A stretch of 64,000 nt of DNA from JBBQRS01 sp038214535 (GCA_038214535.1 JBBQRS010000002.1:34222-98221), one strand, 5' to 3'. Positions 1-8,919 are shown, counted from the first letter of the stretch. A program made the numbers and translations. The notes: generated from the sequence alone by a model not told the origin.

Positions 1-2230
1 CTCCTGCGTCGTCGGGCCACATCCGGGCAACTCGCGCGCCCGATTCGGTGGCCTGCGCCGAGTCGGTGTCTTGCCCCGCCAGCAGATCCAGATAGATCAC
101 CGGCGGCTCCGTATCGGTCTCGATGATGACTTCCGCCACGCGTTCCCCGGCCGGCGCCTCGCCTGCGACGCTCGACACCACGCCGATGCCCGTCGCCGTA
201 AAGGGCGCGTTTCGCCCGCTCAGGTCCAACCGCAGGCTTTGCCCCGGTTCGATCACCGCAGTGTGCTCCAGGTCGTAATAGACGTCATCCAGCCACAGGT
301 CGCCCTGCTTGTCCGTGACGACATAGGTGATGCCCGCCAGGTCGAGCAGCCGCGCTTCCGGCGTTCGGCGCAATTGCTCGCGCAGCCTTCCGTCCGGCAG
401 ACGCTCAGCGTCCGGCAGGAAGAGGGATGTGAAATTGACATAATCATCGGTCGGCAGCAGCCCGCCGTCATAGCCGTCCGCCGCGGGCAGTTGCAGATAG
501 AGCGAGAGATTCGGCGCGATGACTTCCATCAGTTTGGCTGCGCGTATCATGCGCTCGACCCCCTGCGGGGGCAAGCGATCCGCCTGGAGCGCGTGCAATT
601 CGGCCAGATCGCCGGGATCGTAGCGGATGTCCGACAGGCTCAGGAAGCGCTCGCGTCCGGCGGGCGAGCCGTCCTCCAGCGCCAGCAGGGCAGCCGGCGC
701 GTTGCGCAGACTCAGCGCCAGCGGCGCGGTCGCGAGGGTAAAGGGCAGCCCGCGCGCGCCGACCCACAATTCGGCCAGCGTCAGCCCGACGAGCAGGTAA
801 CGCGCCGGGGAGAAACCGCGCCGTAGGGCAACCATCAACCCGCCCGCAAGCGCGGCCACGCCGATCCAGGCCGCGACGACGCGCCAGTCCGGGTATATTT
901 GCACGACGAGCAGCATCCCCAGCGCCAGCGCCCCGGCGATGAGCCACGCACGACGATGCAACGCGCCCTGTTCGTAATGCGCAGTCTTCGGCGTTCTTGC
1001 AAGGGCGTCCAGCCCATAGCCTGCCAGCCCCGCCACGCCTACGGCGTACAGCGCCAGCCAGCGCACCGGCGCGCGAAACAGGTCGAAACCTGGTACGAAC
1101 CGCCACAGTAGATAATAGACCGGGTTATAGGCCCCGAACGCCAGAAACAGCCCCGCCACGGCCAGCGCCCCCAGCGCGATGGCGGAGGTTGCGCCGGGGT
1201 CGTCAGACCGCCGTCGCCACGCGGCCCACGCCCCGACGCCCGCCAGCATCAGGGCCGCGATCCCCGTGTAACCGACGAATTCCGCATAGCCCTCGCTGCC
1301 GAACGACTGCGCCAGCCCGCCCCCGAACGGCGGCAGCAGGCTTTGCAACAGCAAGCGCGGTTGCAGGGAGAAGCTCGCCGCCTGGCGGAAGGGCAACCCT
1401 CCGCTGCGCCAGCCCAGCGCGGTCAGTTCCAGGGTGGGCAGCAGTTGCGCCGCAGAGAGCCCCATCGCCGCGGGCGCGGCCGCCAACACCGCGAGCCTGC
1501 GCCACCGCCGTTCGTCCCGCGCCATGAGCGCCGTCAAGACGACAAAAAGCGCCAACGCGACCATGTTCACGAAAAAGGTCTGGGTGTGTCCGGCGAGGAA
1601 AGACAGGGCGATGACGAGGATCAGCGCCGCGCCCCAACGCACGATACCCCGCCGGTCGGCGGCCCGCGCCGTCTCATCGGCCAGCCACAGCAGCCCCGGC
1701 AACCACGCCAGCCCGTTGAGCTGGTTGATGTTCTCGACGCGCGCCAGTGCGAACCCGCCCAGCCCGAAGACGACACCCGCAAGGAACCCCGCCAACGGCG
1801 TCAGCCGCAGGGTGCGGCGCGCCAGCGCGTACATCAGCGCGGCCGCCAGCCACGCATGGAGGATGGCCGACCAAACGAGCGCACGCTCGGCGGGCAGCCA
1901 GATCAACGGCCAGTGGAGCGGGTAGAGGACGGCCGATTGGATATTTGCCAGGAAGGGCGCGCCGAAGAAGAGGTATGGGTTCCACAACGGGATGCGCCCG
2001 GCGCGCAGCGCCTCGCTGCGATAAGCCCAGTACGGCGTGAAATAGGTCAGGGCGTCAATCCCCGCGAGGATGCGGTTGGTCAAACCCAGCGGCCACATCA
2101 CGCCCAGCGTCGCCAGCGCCAGCCCGATCAGCGCGGCGAGATCGGGCCAGGCGCGCCGATCAGGGATGCCAAATATATGCGTTGGACTGGAGGCCTCAGC
2201 CGGTTCTCGGGGGCGATCAGCGTCGTGCAT
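1..2230 (-). CDS. YfhO-like large membrane protein (3' end outside window)
   Basis: The frame is open from an ATG at 2230 to the left edge, at least 743 codons, with no stop. It is missed by simple ORF listing because it runs off the window. The N-terminal part carries a hydrophobic helix and then the segments WNPYLFFGAPFLANIQ and YPLHWPL, typical of the YfhO family of multi-pass GT-C-like membrane proteins, which in known cases glycosylate envelope polymers. The part nearest the edge is soluble-looking (SAQATESG...). It lies downstream of a GT39 and a GT2 gene on the same strand, so a joint envelope glycosylation role is inferred. The start codon lies inside a palindromic repeat (2187-2256); the true start could be further in. 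The function of this copy is not known. Confidence 0.75.
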   Translation of the reverse strand, partial: MHDADRPREPAEASSPTHIFGIPDRRAWPDLAALIGLALATLGVMWPLGLTNRILAGIDALTYFTPYWAYRSEALRAGRIPLWNPYLFFGAPFLANIQSAVLYPLHWPLIWLPAERALVWSAILHAWLAAALMYALARRTLRLTPLAGFLAGVVFGLGGFALARVENINQLNGLAWLPGLLWLADETARAADRRGIVRWGAALILVIALSFLAGHTQTFFVNMVALALFVVLTALMARDERRWRRLAVLAAAPAAMGLSAAQLLPTLELTALGWRSGGLPFRQAASFSLQPRLLLQSLLPPFGGGLAQSFGSEGYAEFVGYTGIAALMLAGVGAWAAWRRRSDDPGATSAIALGALAVAGLFLAFGAYNPVYYLLWRFVPGFDLFRAPVRWLALYAVGVAGLAGYGLDALARTPKTAHYEQGALHRRAWLIAGALALGMLLVVQIYPDWRVVAAWIGVAALAGGLMVALRRGFSPARYLLVGLTLAELWVGARGLPFTLATAPLALSLRNAPAALLALEDGSPAGRERFLSLSDIRYDPGDLAELHALQADRLPPQGVERMIRAAKLMEVIAPNLSLYLQLPAADGYDGGLLPTDDYVNFTSLFLPDAERLPDGRLREQLRRTPEARLLDLAGITYVVTDKQGDLWLDDVYYDLEHTAVIEPGQSLRLDLSGRNAPFTATGIGVVSSVAGEAPAGERVAEVIIETDTEPPVIYLDLLAGQDTDSAQATESGARVARMWPDDAG

Positions 2231-2256
2231 TTGATCGGCTGAAGCCTCGACTCCAG
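2187..2256. repeat. GGAG-headed palindromic repeat (family C, copy 1)
   Basis: CTGGAG at 2187 and CTCCAG ending at 2256 bound an imperfect palindrome. Each arm has the form GGAG then a short hairpin (GGC-TTCA-GCC type, here GGCCTCAGCC on the left). The same arms recur at 24593-24661. The element covers the apparent start codon of the YfhO-like gene at 2230 and lies 48 bases past the GT39 stop. The architecture matches a REP pair (BIME). Confidence 0.7.
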
Positions 2257-2304
2257 GTAAATTTGCAATGCTTGCTCGCCGGCGCGGCGCGGCGGATGGC
2301 GCGC

Positions 2305-3846
2305 TCACGGCCCGTTCGCCGGCGTAATGCGATAGAGCCACGCCGTCTCCCCGTTCGCCATCGGCAGGCGTTGCGCGTCATCCAGCGCCAGCGCGTGCGT
2401 CTCCAGCGCAAGCCGCACGTCCTGCGCCGCGCCGGAGTCGGATGGCGGCAACACTACCCACTGACCGCGATCCGGTTCCTCCCGCGCCGACTGCGCAGCG
2501 TCGGCGGCCAGCTTCCACGCCGACCCCCACCACCGGCGCTCCAGCGGCGCGTCGAACAGGTAGTAGTCGTAATGCCAGCCCAGCGACCGGTAATAGAGCG
2601 CGTCGCCCGGCGGCAGCTCGCGCAATTCCATCGCCAGCGCCTTCACCCCCGCGTACGCCCCGTGATCGCTCCCCACCGGCAGCCGCCCCAGCGCTCCGCT
2701 CACCGTCCCCCACGCCACCGCCGCCACAACCAGCGCCACGAGTCCCCTCTCCCCGTGGGAGAAGGTCAGGGTGAGGGCGCGGTCAGGAGTGAGGGCGCGA
2801 TTCGTGACCCCCCGCGCGGCCAGCAGCGCCACCCACGGCGTCAGCGGCAGTAAATACCGATCCCACGGCTGGAAGGTCAAAATCACGTGCAGGGCGAGAA
2901 ACCCCACCACGTATGCCGCGATGATGCGATCCAGAGCCGCGCCGCCACGCCGGAACGCGGCAATTCCCGCAACGGCGGCCAATCCGCCGATGAGGGCCGT
3001 CACAACAGGCGGCCCGAACAGATAGCGCAGCGGCCCAAGCCAGTCGGCCACGCGCGCCGGCCATTGCGCGACCTCTGCCACGTGCAACCCCCCATAAGTT
3101 GTCAGGCTGCGATCCCAGAAGCTGGGGCGCTTTACCCACCGCAGGCTATCCCACCAGGTGACCGGCACGAAGATCAGCCCGAACCCGAAGAGCGCGGGAA
3201 TCAGCGCATAGGCGAGGAAGCGGATCGGCCGGAAGTGGCCCTCTCTCTGCGTCTGGTTGAGCGCTAATAGCATGACGACCAGCGGGATCACCAGCAGCCC
3301 CTGCTGCTTGCTTGCTGTCGCCAGCCCCACGGCCAGCCCCACCAGCAGCGACCGCCCCGCGATGGCCGCCCAGCACGCCGCCAGCATGAAGACCACCAGC
3401 CACGGGTCGGTGAACGCCGTAGGAGAGAACTGAATGGCGAACCCACACGCCCCCAGCAGGAGGGCGGCGATCAGCGCCGTCTCACGCCCGTAGGCGCGAC
3501 GGACGAAGCCATAGAAGAGCGGCACGGCCAGGATGCTCGCGATCATCCCCGGCAGGCGCAATGCCATCTCCGCAGGGCCGAACAATCGCAGCGCCGCAGC
3601 TTGCAGATAAAGGACCAACGGCGGCTTGTCAACCCACGAGGTCAGCAACCAGGGGTCGCGCCCGGACGCGATCAGGCGCGCCCAGGAACCGTAAAGCGCC
3701 TCGTCTTGGTGTAGCGGATGATGCGCAAGCCAGAGGGGGATGCGTAGTGCGGTCGCCAGCGCGATCAACGCCGACAGCAGCAGGGGTGCGCTCAGGGCGC
3801 GCCCGCCGGCAGCGGGGACGGCGCGCAGACGCTCCGCCGCGGTCAT
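2305..3846 (-). CDS. GT39/PMT-type membrane glycosyltransferase
   Basis: A 513-residue polytopic protein of the ArnT/PMT (GT-C) superfamily. These enzymes transfer a sugar from a polyprenyl-phosphate donor on the outer face of the membrane. The first extracytoplasmic loop has HQDEALYGSW (residues 46-55), with the acidic D48-E49 pair expected for metal and donor binding, followed by WVDKPPL near residue 71. About ten hydrophobic helices follow. The start at 3846 is chosen because CGGAG lies just upstream, overlapping the stop of the preceding GT2 gene. The longer frame from 3903 would overlap that gene by over 50 bases. The adjacent polyprenyl-phosphate GT2 gene plausibly makes its donor. The acceptor is unknown. 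Confidence 0.88.
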   Translation of the reverse strand: MTAAERLRAVPAAGGRALSAPLLLSALIALATALRIPLWLAHHPLHQDEALYGSWARLIASGRDPWLLTSWVDKPPLVLYLQAAALRLFGPAEMALRLPGMIASILAVPLFYGFVRRAYGRETALIAALLLGACGFAIQFSPTAFTDPWLVVFMLAACWAAIAGRSLLVGLAVGLATASKQQGLLVIPLVVMLLALNQTQREGHFRPIRFLAYALIPALFGFGLIFVPVTWWDSLRWVKRPSFWDRSLTTYGGLHVAEVAQWPARVADWLGPLRYLFGPPVVTALIGGLAAVAGIAAFRRGGAALDRIIAAYVVGFLALHVILTFQPWDRYLLPLTPWVALLAARGVTNRALTPDRALTLTFSHGERGLVALVVAAVAWGTVSGALGRLPVGSDHGAYAGVKALAMELRELPPGDALYYRSLGWHYDYYLFDAPLERRWWGSAWKLAADAAQSAREEPDRGQWVVLPPSDSGAAQDVRLALETHALALDDAQRLPMANGETAWLYRITPANGP

Positions 3847-3850
3847 CGGG

Positions 3851-4603
3851 TCACTCCGCGATTCGGTAGCGCAACAGCGTCCACGCGACGGTGATGCCGT
3901 CATGCCAACTGATCTTTTTGCCCTCGCCGTATTCGCGCCCGGTGTAAGAAATGGGGACTTCGTAGATGCGATAGCCGCGTTTCAGGATCTTCGCCGTGAT
4001 CTCCGGGTCGAACCCCCAGCCTTTTTCCTTCAGGTGGAGTTGCTCGGCCACGTCACGCGTGAAGGTTTTGTAGCCCGTCTCCATGTCGCTGAGGATGGTA
4101 TCAAACAGGATGTTAGTCATCAGCGTCAGCATCTTGTTGCCGAGCATGTGGGTGAAGAACATGGCCTTGCGTGGCCCGCCGAGGAACCGGCTGCCGTACA
4201 CTACGACCGAGCGCCCTTCAAGGATGGGTCGCACCAGATCGGGAAAATCGCGCGGGTCATACTCCAGGTCGGCGTCCTGCACCACCAGAATATCGCCGTC
4301 GGCGTGTTCGATGGCGGTGCGCACGGCCGCGCCCTTGCCCATATTCTGCTCGTGGTAATGCACCTGCACGTCGGGGTAGGCCGCAAGTTGTGGCAGGAGG
4401 TCGCGCGTGCCGTCGGTAGACCCATCATCCACGATGACGATTTCTTTTTCTATGACGATCTCGCGCTCCCCGTCACTGCCGGCTGTCGTGCGCGGCCGGA
4501 CATCGCGGACAGTCAGGCGCACATCCACGTCACGCACGCGCTCCACGATCTCGACGATCGTTGTTTCTTCGTTATAACAGGGGATCAATACGGAGAGCTT
4601 CAC
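3851..4603 (-). CDS. Family 2 glycosyltransferase, DPM1-like (polyprenyl-phosphate sugar synthase)
   Basis: 250 residues with a GT-A fold: LSVLIPCYNEE at the N-terminus, VDDGSTDGT, and the metal-binding segment QDADLEYDP. It resembles dolichyl-phosphate mannosyltransferase-like enzymes that charge a lipid carrier with a sugar; no membrane segment is seen. About 25 charged residues (roughly 30-55) separate the first helix from VDDGST, longer than usual. GTG at 4603 is preferred because GGAAGG lies upstream. The longer frame from 4681 would run through the terminator hairpin at 4641-4670. It is coupled to the downstream GT39 gene with a 4-base gap, suggesting donor maker and transferase in one operon. 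Confidence 0.85.
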   Translation of the reverse strand: MKLSVLIPCYNEETTIVEIVERVRDVDVRLTVRDVRPRTTAGSDGEREIVIEKEIVIVDDGSTDGTRDLLPQLAAYPDVQVHYHEQNMGKGAAVRTAIEHADGDILVVQDADLEYDPRDFPDLVRPILEGRSVVVYGSRFLGGPRKAMFFTHMLGNKMLTLMTNILFDTILSDMETGYKTFTRDVAEQLHLKEKGWGFDPEITAKILKRGYRIYEVPISYTGREYGEGKKISWHDGITVAWTLLRYRIAE

Positions 4604-4640
4604 AGGCGCATTTGCCTTCCGGGTCCAAGATGAAGCAAGC

Positions 4641-4670
4641 AAAGCCGTCGGGCCTGAGCCGGACGGCTTT
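4641..4670 (-). terminator. Terminator hairpin after pdtaR-like gene
   Basis: Perfect inverted repeat AAAGCCGTC / GACGGCTTT with a short GC-rich centre. It lies 29 bases past the response-regulator stop codon on the minus strand and is followed on that strand by GCTTGCTT. The T-tract is weak. It also argues against the longer start of the downstream GT2 gene. Confidence 0.6.
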
Positions 4671-4698
4671 GTCCACACCATTAGCGTTTAGCGATGGA

Positions 4699-5283
4699 TC
4701 AGCCTTGCCCCACCTGATACGCCAGGATGATGGCCTCGGCGACGTCTTTCATCGCCTTCCGGTTGTCCATGCTCATCTTTTGGATTTTGCGGAAGGCTTC
4801 GGCCTCGCTCAAGCCCTGCTTGTCCATCAGGATGCCCTTGGCGCGATCCACCAGCTTGCGGGTCTCCAGCGCCTGTTGCAAATCCACGACCTGGCTTTGC
4901 AACTCCTGGAACTCGCGATAGCGCGCCAGCGCCACCTCAATGGCCGGGGTGAGGTCTTCCTCGCGATACGGCTTCACCAGATAGGCCACCACGCCCGCTT
5001 CGCGCGCGCGATCTACCAGCTCGCGCTGGCTATAGGCGCTGAGCAGAACCACGGGCGCTACGCGCTCCTCGGTCAGGATCTTCGCGGCCTCGATACCGTC
5101 CATGTCCGCCATCTTGATGTCCATGATGACGACGTTCGGCTTGAGCTCGCGGGCCTGGTTGACGGCGCTCATGCCGTCTGCGACTTCGCCCACCACCAGG
5201 TAGCCCAGGTTGGTGAGCATCTCGCGCAAGTCCATGCGGATCAACGATTCATCGTCGGCGATGATGACACGTGTGCGTTCCAT
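4699..5283 (-). CDS. pdtaR: ANTAR-domain response regulator (PdtaR-like)
   Basis: 194 residues. The receiver domain has acidic pocket D10-D11, phosphoacceptor D55 in VVIMDIKM, and the conserved lysine in YLVKPYREEDL. A coiled linker leads to an ANTAR RNA-binding domain (about residues 130-190, with RAKGILMDKQGLSEAEAF). ANTAR regulators act on RNA, typically dual-hexaloop leader hairpins that mask terminators. ATG 5283 is preceded by GGAGGG at ideal spacing; a GTG four codons earlier overlaps that site and is unlikely. It lies 95 bases downstream of a PdtaS-like kinase on the same strand, the same pairing as mycobacterial PdtaS-PdtaR. Target RNAs were not identified in this window. Confidence 0.93.
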   Translation of the reverse strand: MERTRVIIADDESLIRMDLREMLTNLGYLVVGEVADGMSAVNQARELKPNVVIMDIKMADMDGIEAAKILTEERVAPVVLLSAYSQRELVDRAREAGVVAYLVKPYREEDLTPAIEVALARYREFQELQSQVVDLQQALETRKLVDRAKGILMDKQGLSEAEAFRKIQKMSMDNRKAMKDVAEAIILAYQVGQG

Positions 5284-5377
5284 AAATCCCTCCACAAACG
5301 AATAACCAATCCGTTAATTATACCCGGCATTTGTATCTGACGGTGTGAACCGAGTTACAGTTCCGCGCATAAAGGTA

Positions 5378-6856
5378 TCACATACTTGCCGGCTTTGGAA
5401 ACTCGACCGAGGCCACAACTTCGCCAGCTTCATTTTTCAGGCCTAACTTGCCGTGCAGGTCGCTCTGCACCAGCGTGCGCACGATCTGCAGGCCGAGACT
5501 GTTGGTCTGCGTCATGTCGAAGTTCGGCGGCAAAAGGTCGCCGTCGTTGCGCACTTCGATGCGCACGGTGTCGCCGCCGTCTTCCAGCAACACGCGCACG
5601 TGGCCCTGTTTGGCCGTTTCAAAACCATGCTCCACCGCGTTCTGGATCAACTCGTTGATGACGAGCGCCGAAGCCGTCGCCTGCTGGCTGGGCAGGTAGA
5701 TCGAGGGGCCGTCCATCGAGTATGCGATATTCTGGCCGGGCAGGGCGCTCACCTGGCGGCTCTGGCCGATGATGCGTTGGCAAATCTCCCGGATATTGAT
5801 GGCCTGCCGCTCGTCTTTCGACAGGAACTCGTGAATCACGGCGACGCTCAGGATGCGGGTGATGGCTTCGTTGATCGCCTGGAGCGCCTCCGGCTCGTTC
5901 GTCCGGCGCGCCTGCATTCTCAGCGTCGCGGCGATGGTTTGCAAGTTGTTCTTGACGCGATGATGCACTTCCTGGATCATGGTCGTCTTGACGTCGAGCT
6001 CTTGCTTCTTACGGCGCTCTTCCGTCGCATCGTGAATCATGATCATCACGCCGCCCACGTCGCCCGGCCCCGGTCGCGCCATGGTTAGCCCTTGCAATCT
6101 GCCCCGAAGGGTGGGCGGCTGCCAGACGGGCAGCGTCTTGCGAATCCAGATCTGCCCTTCTTCGATGCACTCCCGCTCCAATGGTTGCCGCGCAAACATG
6201 GATTCGGCGGCCATCTCGTCGTCGTCGGTACCCAGCTCATTAAGCCGCTTGCCGCGCAGGTCATCCATATAGCCCAGGCGGCGATACAGGTTGTTGGCGA
6301 TGCCGCTCAGATAGGTGATGCGCCGCTGGCCGTCAACGAACAGGATGCCGTCCCATTCCCCGAACGGCGAGAGGTTTTCCGTACGCACCAGTTCCCCGCG
6401 GATGCACATCCAGCGCAACCAGTCTACAGCATAGCGAAACGACCGGTGCCGGCTGTGGTGCCGCTCAACCTGGATCAGGCTGGTTTCCATGCTCAGAAAC
6501 GCCAGCGGCTCGCCGCTTTGGCCGCGGATCGGATAGACTTGTTGGACGATGGGCGCGCTTGAGGGCATCAGTTGGCGTTGCGCCCGCATCGGCCAACTAC
6601 GCCGCCAAGACTCCAGGATAATGGGCGAATCTTGCCGCGTAAGCGTCTTGCCGATAAGCTCAGCGTCGTAGAGCGAGGTGATAGAATGAGGGTGCGCCTG
6701 TGCGACAACGACGACCTGCTCCGCGTTACGCGGGCAGACCAGCAACAGGTCGGAACGGGTTAAATCGGCGGTGATCGCCATCCCCCGCTGGACATTCTCC
6801 AGTAGTTCGACGTCTGGCGCTGCTGCCGGCAGGCAAAGGCTCCGGATCTCGCTCAT
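5378..6856 (-). CDS. pdtaS: PdtaS-like sensor histidine kinase (HisKA_2)
   Basis: 492 residues, soluble. Order: N-terminal GAF-like sensor region (about 1-135), PAS-like domain (about 165-275, with ILFVDGQRRITYLSG), then a HisKA_2 dimerisation domain with EVHHRVKNNLQT, placing the phosphorylated histidine at 298 or 299. An HATPase follows, with ALVINELIQNAVEHGF (N box) and NSLGLQIVRTL (G box). There is no membrane segment, as in cytosolic PdtaS. It phosphorylates the ANTAR regulator encoded next. In mycobacteria the orthologous pair responds to cyclic-di-GMP or metals/nitric oxide; the ligand here is unknown. Confidence 0.93.
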   Translation of the reverse strand: MSEIRSLCLPAAAPDVELLENVQRGMAITADLTRSDLLLVCPRNAEQVVVVAQAHPHSITSLYDAELIGKTLTRQDSPIILESWRRSWPMRAQRQLMPSSAPIVQQVYPIRGQSGEPLAFLSMETSLIQVERHHSRHRSFRYAVDWLRWMCIRGELVRTENLSPFGEWDGILFVDGQRRITYLSGIANNLYRRLGYMDDLRGKRLNELGTDDDEMAAESMFARQPLERECIEEGQIWIRKTLPVWQPPTLRGRLQGLTMARPGPGDVGGVMIMIHDATEERRKKQELDVKTTMIQEVHHRVKNNLQTIAATLRMQARRTNEPEALQAINEAITRILSVAVIHEFLSKDERQAINIREICQRIIGQSRQVSALPGQNIAYSMDGPSIYLPSQQATASALVINELIQNAVEHGFETAKQGHVRVLLEDGGDTVRIEVRNDGDLLPPNFDMTQTNSLGLQIVRTLVQSDLHGKLGLKNEAGEVVASVEFPKPASM

Positions 6857-6990
6857 GGCGGGTCACGCTTCTGCGCCGGTCGCCCTGCATCGAGCAAATC
6901 CGGCAATGGATCGCTGCCCCTCAACGGCCCTGAGCGCAGTCTACCCGGCCCAGCTACGCCGTTGTATGCGGGCGCAATCTTCACAAAATC

Positions 6991-7014
6991 GGGGGTGGGA
7001 ACGGACCCACCCCC
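6991..7014 (-). terminator. Terminator-like hairpin downstream of tRNA-Pro
   Basis: GGGGGTGGG and CCCACCCCC flank a 6-base loop. On the minus strand the hairpin is followed by CGATTTTGTG. It sits between the tRNA gene (7121-7194) and the kinase start at 6856, so it probably ends the tRNA transcript. Confidence 0.55.
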
Positions 7015-7052
7015 ACAATAACGCTTTTAGTGCTGAGTTGCCATCCGAACAT

Positions 7053-7100
7053 CCGTAGTTTAGCCCCTTGCGGGCGTCGCGACGGGCACAAGGCCTACGG
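7053..7100. repeat. GTAG-headed REP/BIME-like palindrome (family A, copy 1)
   Basis: GTAGTTTAGCCCCTTGCGGGC faces an inverted arm ending GGGCACAAGGCCTAC. The left arm folds as GCCC-CTTGC-GGGC. The right arm is the alternative version with GGGC/GCCC swapped. It lies between the tRNA-Pro gene and the hairpin at 6991. See the family A finding. Confidence 0.75.
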
Positions 7101-7117
7101 GTTCTCAGATAAATTCT

Positions 7118-7194
<77 letters not shown>

Positions 7195-7329
7195 GACGTG
7201 TGTAAGTATACTCAAGCCGCCCAGATATGCAAATGACCGCCGCCACACCAGGAATTCTCAATGTAAACAAAAGAGCGACAGCGGCTAGAATGAAGGCGTC
7301 AGACATCCTATCCAGATCAAGAGCGATTT

Positions 7330-8676
7330 ATGGCACCAACGCTATCGTTTGACCGGTTACGCTCGATTTTGATTGCGACAGTCGCCCAGCTGCCGGATGT
7401 GCGGACGCGGCCGAATCGGATCTACGAGATGGCGGATGCGGCCTTGGGGGCCTTCGCGGTGTTCTTCGTGCAGTCGCCCTCGTTTCTGGCGCATCAGCAA
7501 GAGATGCAACGCCGCCAGGGGCAGAACAATGCGCAGAGCTTGTTCGGTCTCGATCAGGTACCGAGTGATGGGCAAATTCGCAACTTATTGGATCCGCTTG
7601 CCCCCGAGCAACTGGCGCCGCCATTCTGGCGGGTGTTTGAGCAACTGCGGGACGGCGATTATCTTCAGGCCTATCAGGGCCATCTCGGCCGCTGGTTATG
7701 CGCCCTGGATGGCACGCAGTACTTTAGTTCGCAGAAGATTCACTGTCCGCAGTGCACAACGCGGGTCGTGAACGACCGCACCTACTACTTGCACTCGTTG
7801 GTGGCGCCGTTGCTGGTGGCACCGGGCGAGAACCGGGTCATCGCCCTGGAGCCCGCATTCGTGCAGCCGCAAGACGGTTGTGCGAAGCAGGATTGTGAGC
7901 TGCGGGCGGCCGAGCGCTGGCTGCAGCGGAACGCCCAACGCTTCCCGGCCGGCGCCGTGACCCTGTTGGGGGATGACCTCTACTGCCATCAGCCGTTCTG
8001 CGAACTGGTGCTGGCGCTGCACTGGCACTTCGCTTTCACGTGCAAACCGGACTCCCACGCCGCCCTGTATCAGGAAATCGACCTGCTGACCAAGACCGGC
8101 GGGGTGGCGGAGGTCAGCCAGCGCCGCTGGACCGGGCAACGTCACGAGCTATGGCGCTATCGCTACGCCATCCGGGTCCCGCTGCGGGCAGATACGAAGC
8201 CGCTCTACGTCAACTGGTGCGAGGTGACGATCACGGATGAGGCAACGGGCGAACTGCTGTACCGCAACGCCTGGGCGACCGACCATCCCTTGACCGAATC
8301 TGGACTGCACGACTTTGTGCTGGCCGCGCGCACCCGCTGGAAGAGCGAGAATGAGAACAACAATGTGCTCAAGAACTACGGCTACCATCTGGAGCACAAC
8401 TTCGGCCACGGCCACCAGCACTTGGCCCAGGTGCTGATCATGCTCAACCTGCTGGCCTTCCTCTTTCATACGGTCCTGGACCTGTGCGACGAGCCATACC
8501 GTCGCGTGCGGGCCGAACTCGTCGCCCGCCAGACCTTCTTTCATGATGTGCAAGCCCTGACCCGTTACCTCTACTTTGACAGTTGGCAGGCACTCATCAA
8601 TTTCATGTTCACCCGGCTCGAACTCGACACCGCCGCCCCGGCGCCGCCGCGCAAACGCACTAGACGCCGCACATAG
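7330..8676 (+). CDS. DDE transposase, ISNCY-like insertion sequence
   Basis: 448 residues. A plausible catalytic triad is D127 (LCALDGTQYF), D215/D216 (LLGDDLYCH) and E340 (RWKSENENNN). The segment NYGYHLEHNFGHG and the hydrophobic run after it are typical of ISNCY-group transposases annotated as family DDE. The frame is intact. Single paired cysteines (CPQC near 139-142) could bind metal. Terminal inverted repeats were not resolved with confidence. The best candidates are AATTCTCAATG near 7252 and the reverse complement of CATTAGAATT near 8873, without a convincing target duplication. It lies next to tRNA-Pro, so recent insertion is plausible. Confidence 0.85.
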   Translation: MAPTLSFDRLRSILIATVAQLPDVRTRPNRIYEMADAALGAFAVFFVQSPSFLAHQQEMQRRQGQNNAQSLFGLDQVPSDGQIRNLLDPLAPEQLAPPFWRVFEQLRDGDYLQAYQGHLGRWLCALDGTQYFSSQKIHCPQCTTRVVNDRTYYLHSLVAPLLVAPGENRVIALEPAFVQPQDGCAKQDCELRAAERWLQRNAQRFPAGAVTLLGDDLYCHQPFCELVLALHWHFAFTCKPDSHAALYQEIDLLTKTGGVAEVSQRRWTGQRHELWRYRYAIRVPLRADTKPLYVNWCEVTITDEATGELLYRNAWATDHPLTESGLHDFVLAARTRWKSENENNNVLKNYGYHLEHNFGHGHQHLAQVLIMLNLLAFLFHTVLDLCDEPYRRVRAELVARQTFFHDVQALTRYLYFDSWQALINFMFTRLELDTAAPAPPRKRTRRRT

Positions 8677-8702
8677 CTGCACAAGCAAGTGGTCGGCTGG
8701 TC

Positions 8703-8769
8703 GCTTCTGCTTCGGCGCGCCGGGCGCCGGTCAACCGCGGCCCATGCTGACCGGCGCCCCGTCAGAAGC
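8703..8769. other. Structured GC-rich hairpin 3' of transposase gene
   Basis: Nested inverted repeats: outer GCTTCTG (8703-8709) with CAGAAGC (8763-8769), inner perfect 12-bp GGGCGCCGGTCA (8722-8733) with TGACCGGCGCCC (8748-8759) around a 14-base loop. No coding frame in 8677-8919 looks real. The structure could be the transposase terminator, an IS end or a structured RNA. The rest of this gap is a C-rich tract ending in CCCCCCCCC near 8869. Confidence 0.45.
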
Positions 8770-8919
8770 CCCGCGAAACACACCTTCCATCCACTGGCCA
8801 GGGTGGGTACGGCCCCACTCAGGCCTCGGACGGCGCCCTTCCCGCCGCCCCCCTGTCCCGCCCCCCCCCAACCATTAGAATTACAGAAGCGCAGGGTGGA
8901 AGACTGAAGTTTGTGGGTA

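Noticed and set aside
7240..8890. Defined insertion sequence with terminal inverted repeats and target duplication
   Set aside because: The best end pair (AATTCTCAATG and CATTAGAATT complement) is short and imperfect, and no target duplication was found. Only the transposase gene is reported.
8677..8919. RNase P RNA, SRP RNA or tmRNA
   Set aside because: Conserved cores (GAGGAAAGTCCG for RNase P, GGAAG tetraloop region for SRP, tRNA-like ends for tmRNA) are missing on both strands.
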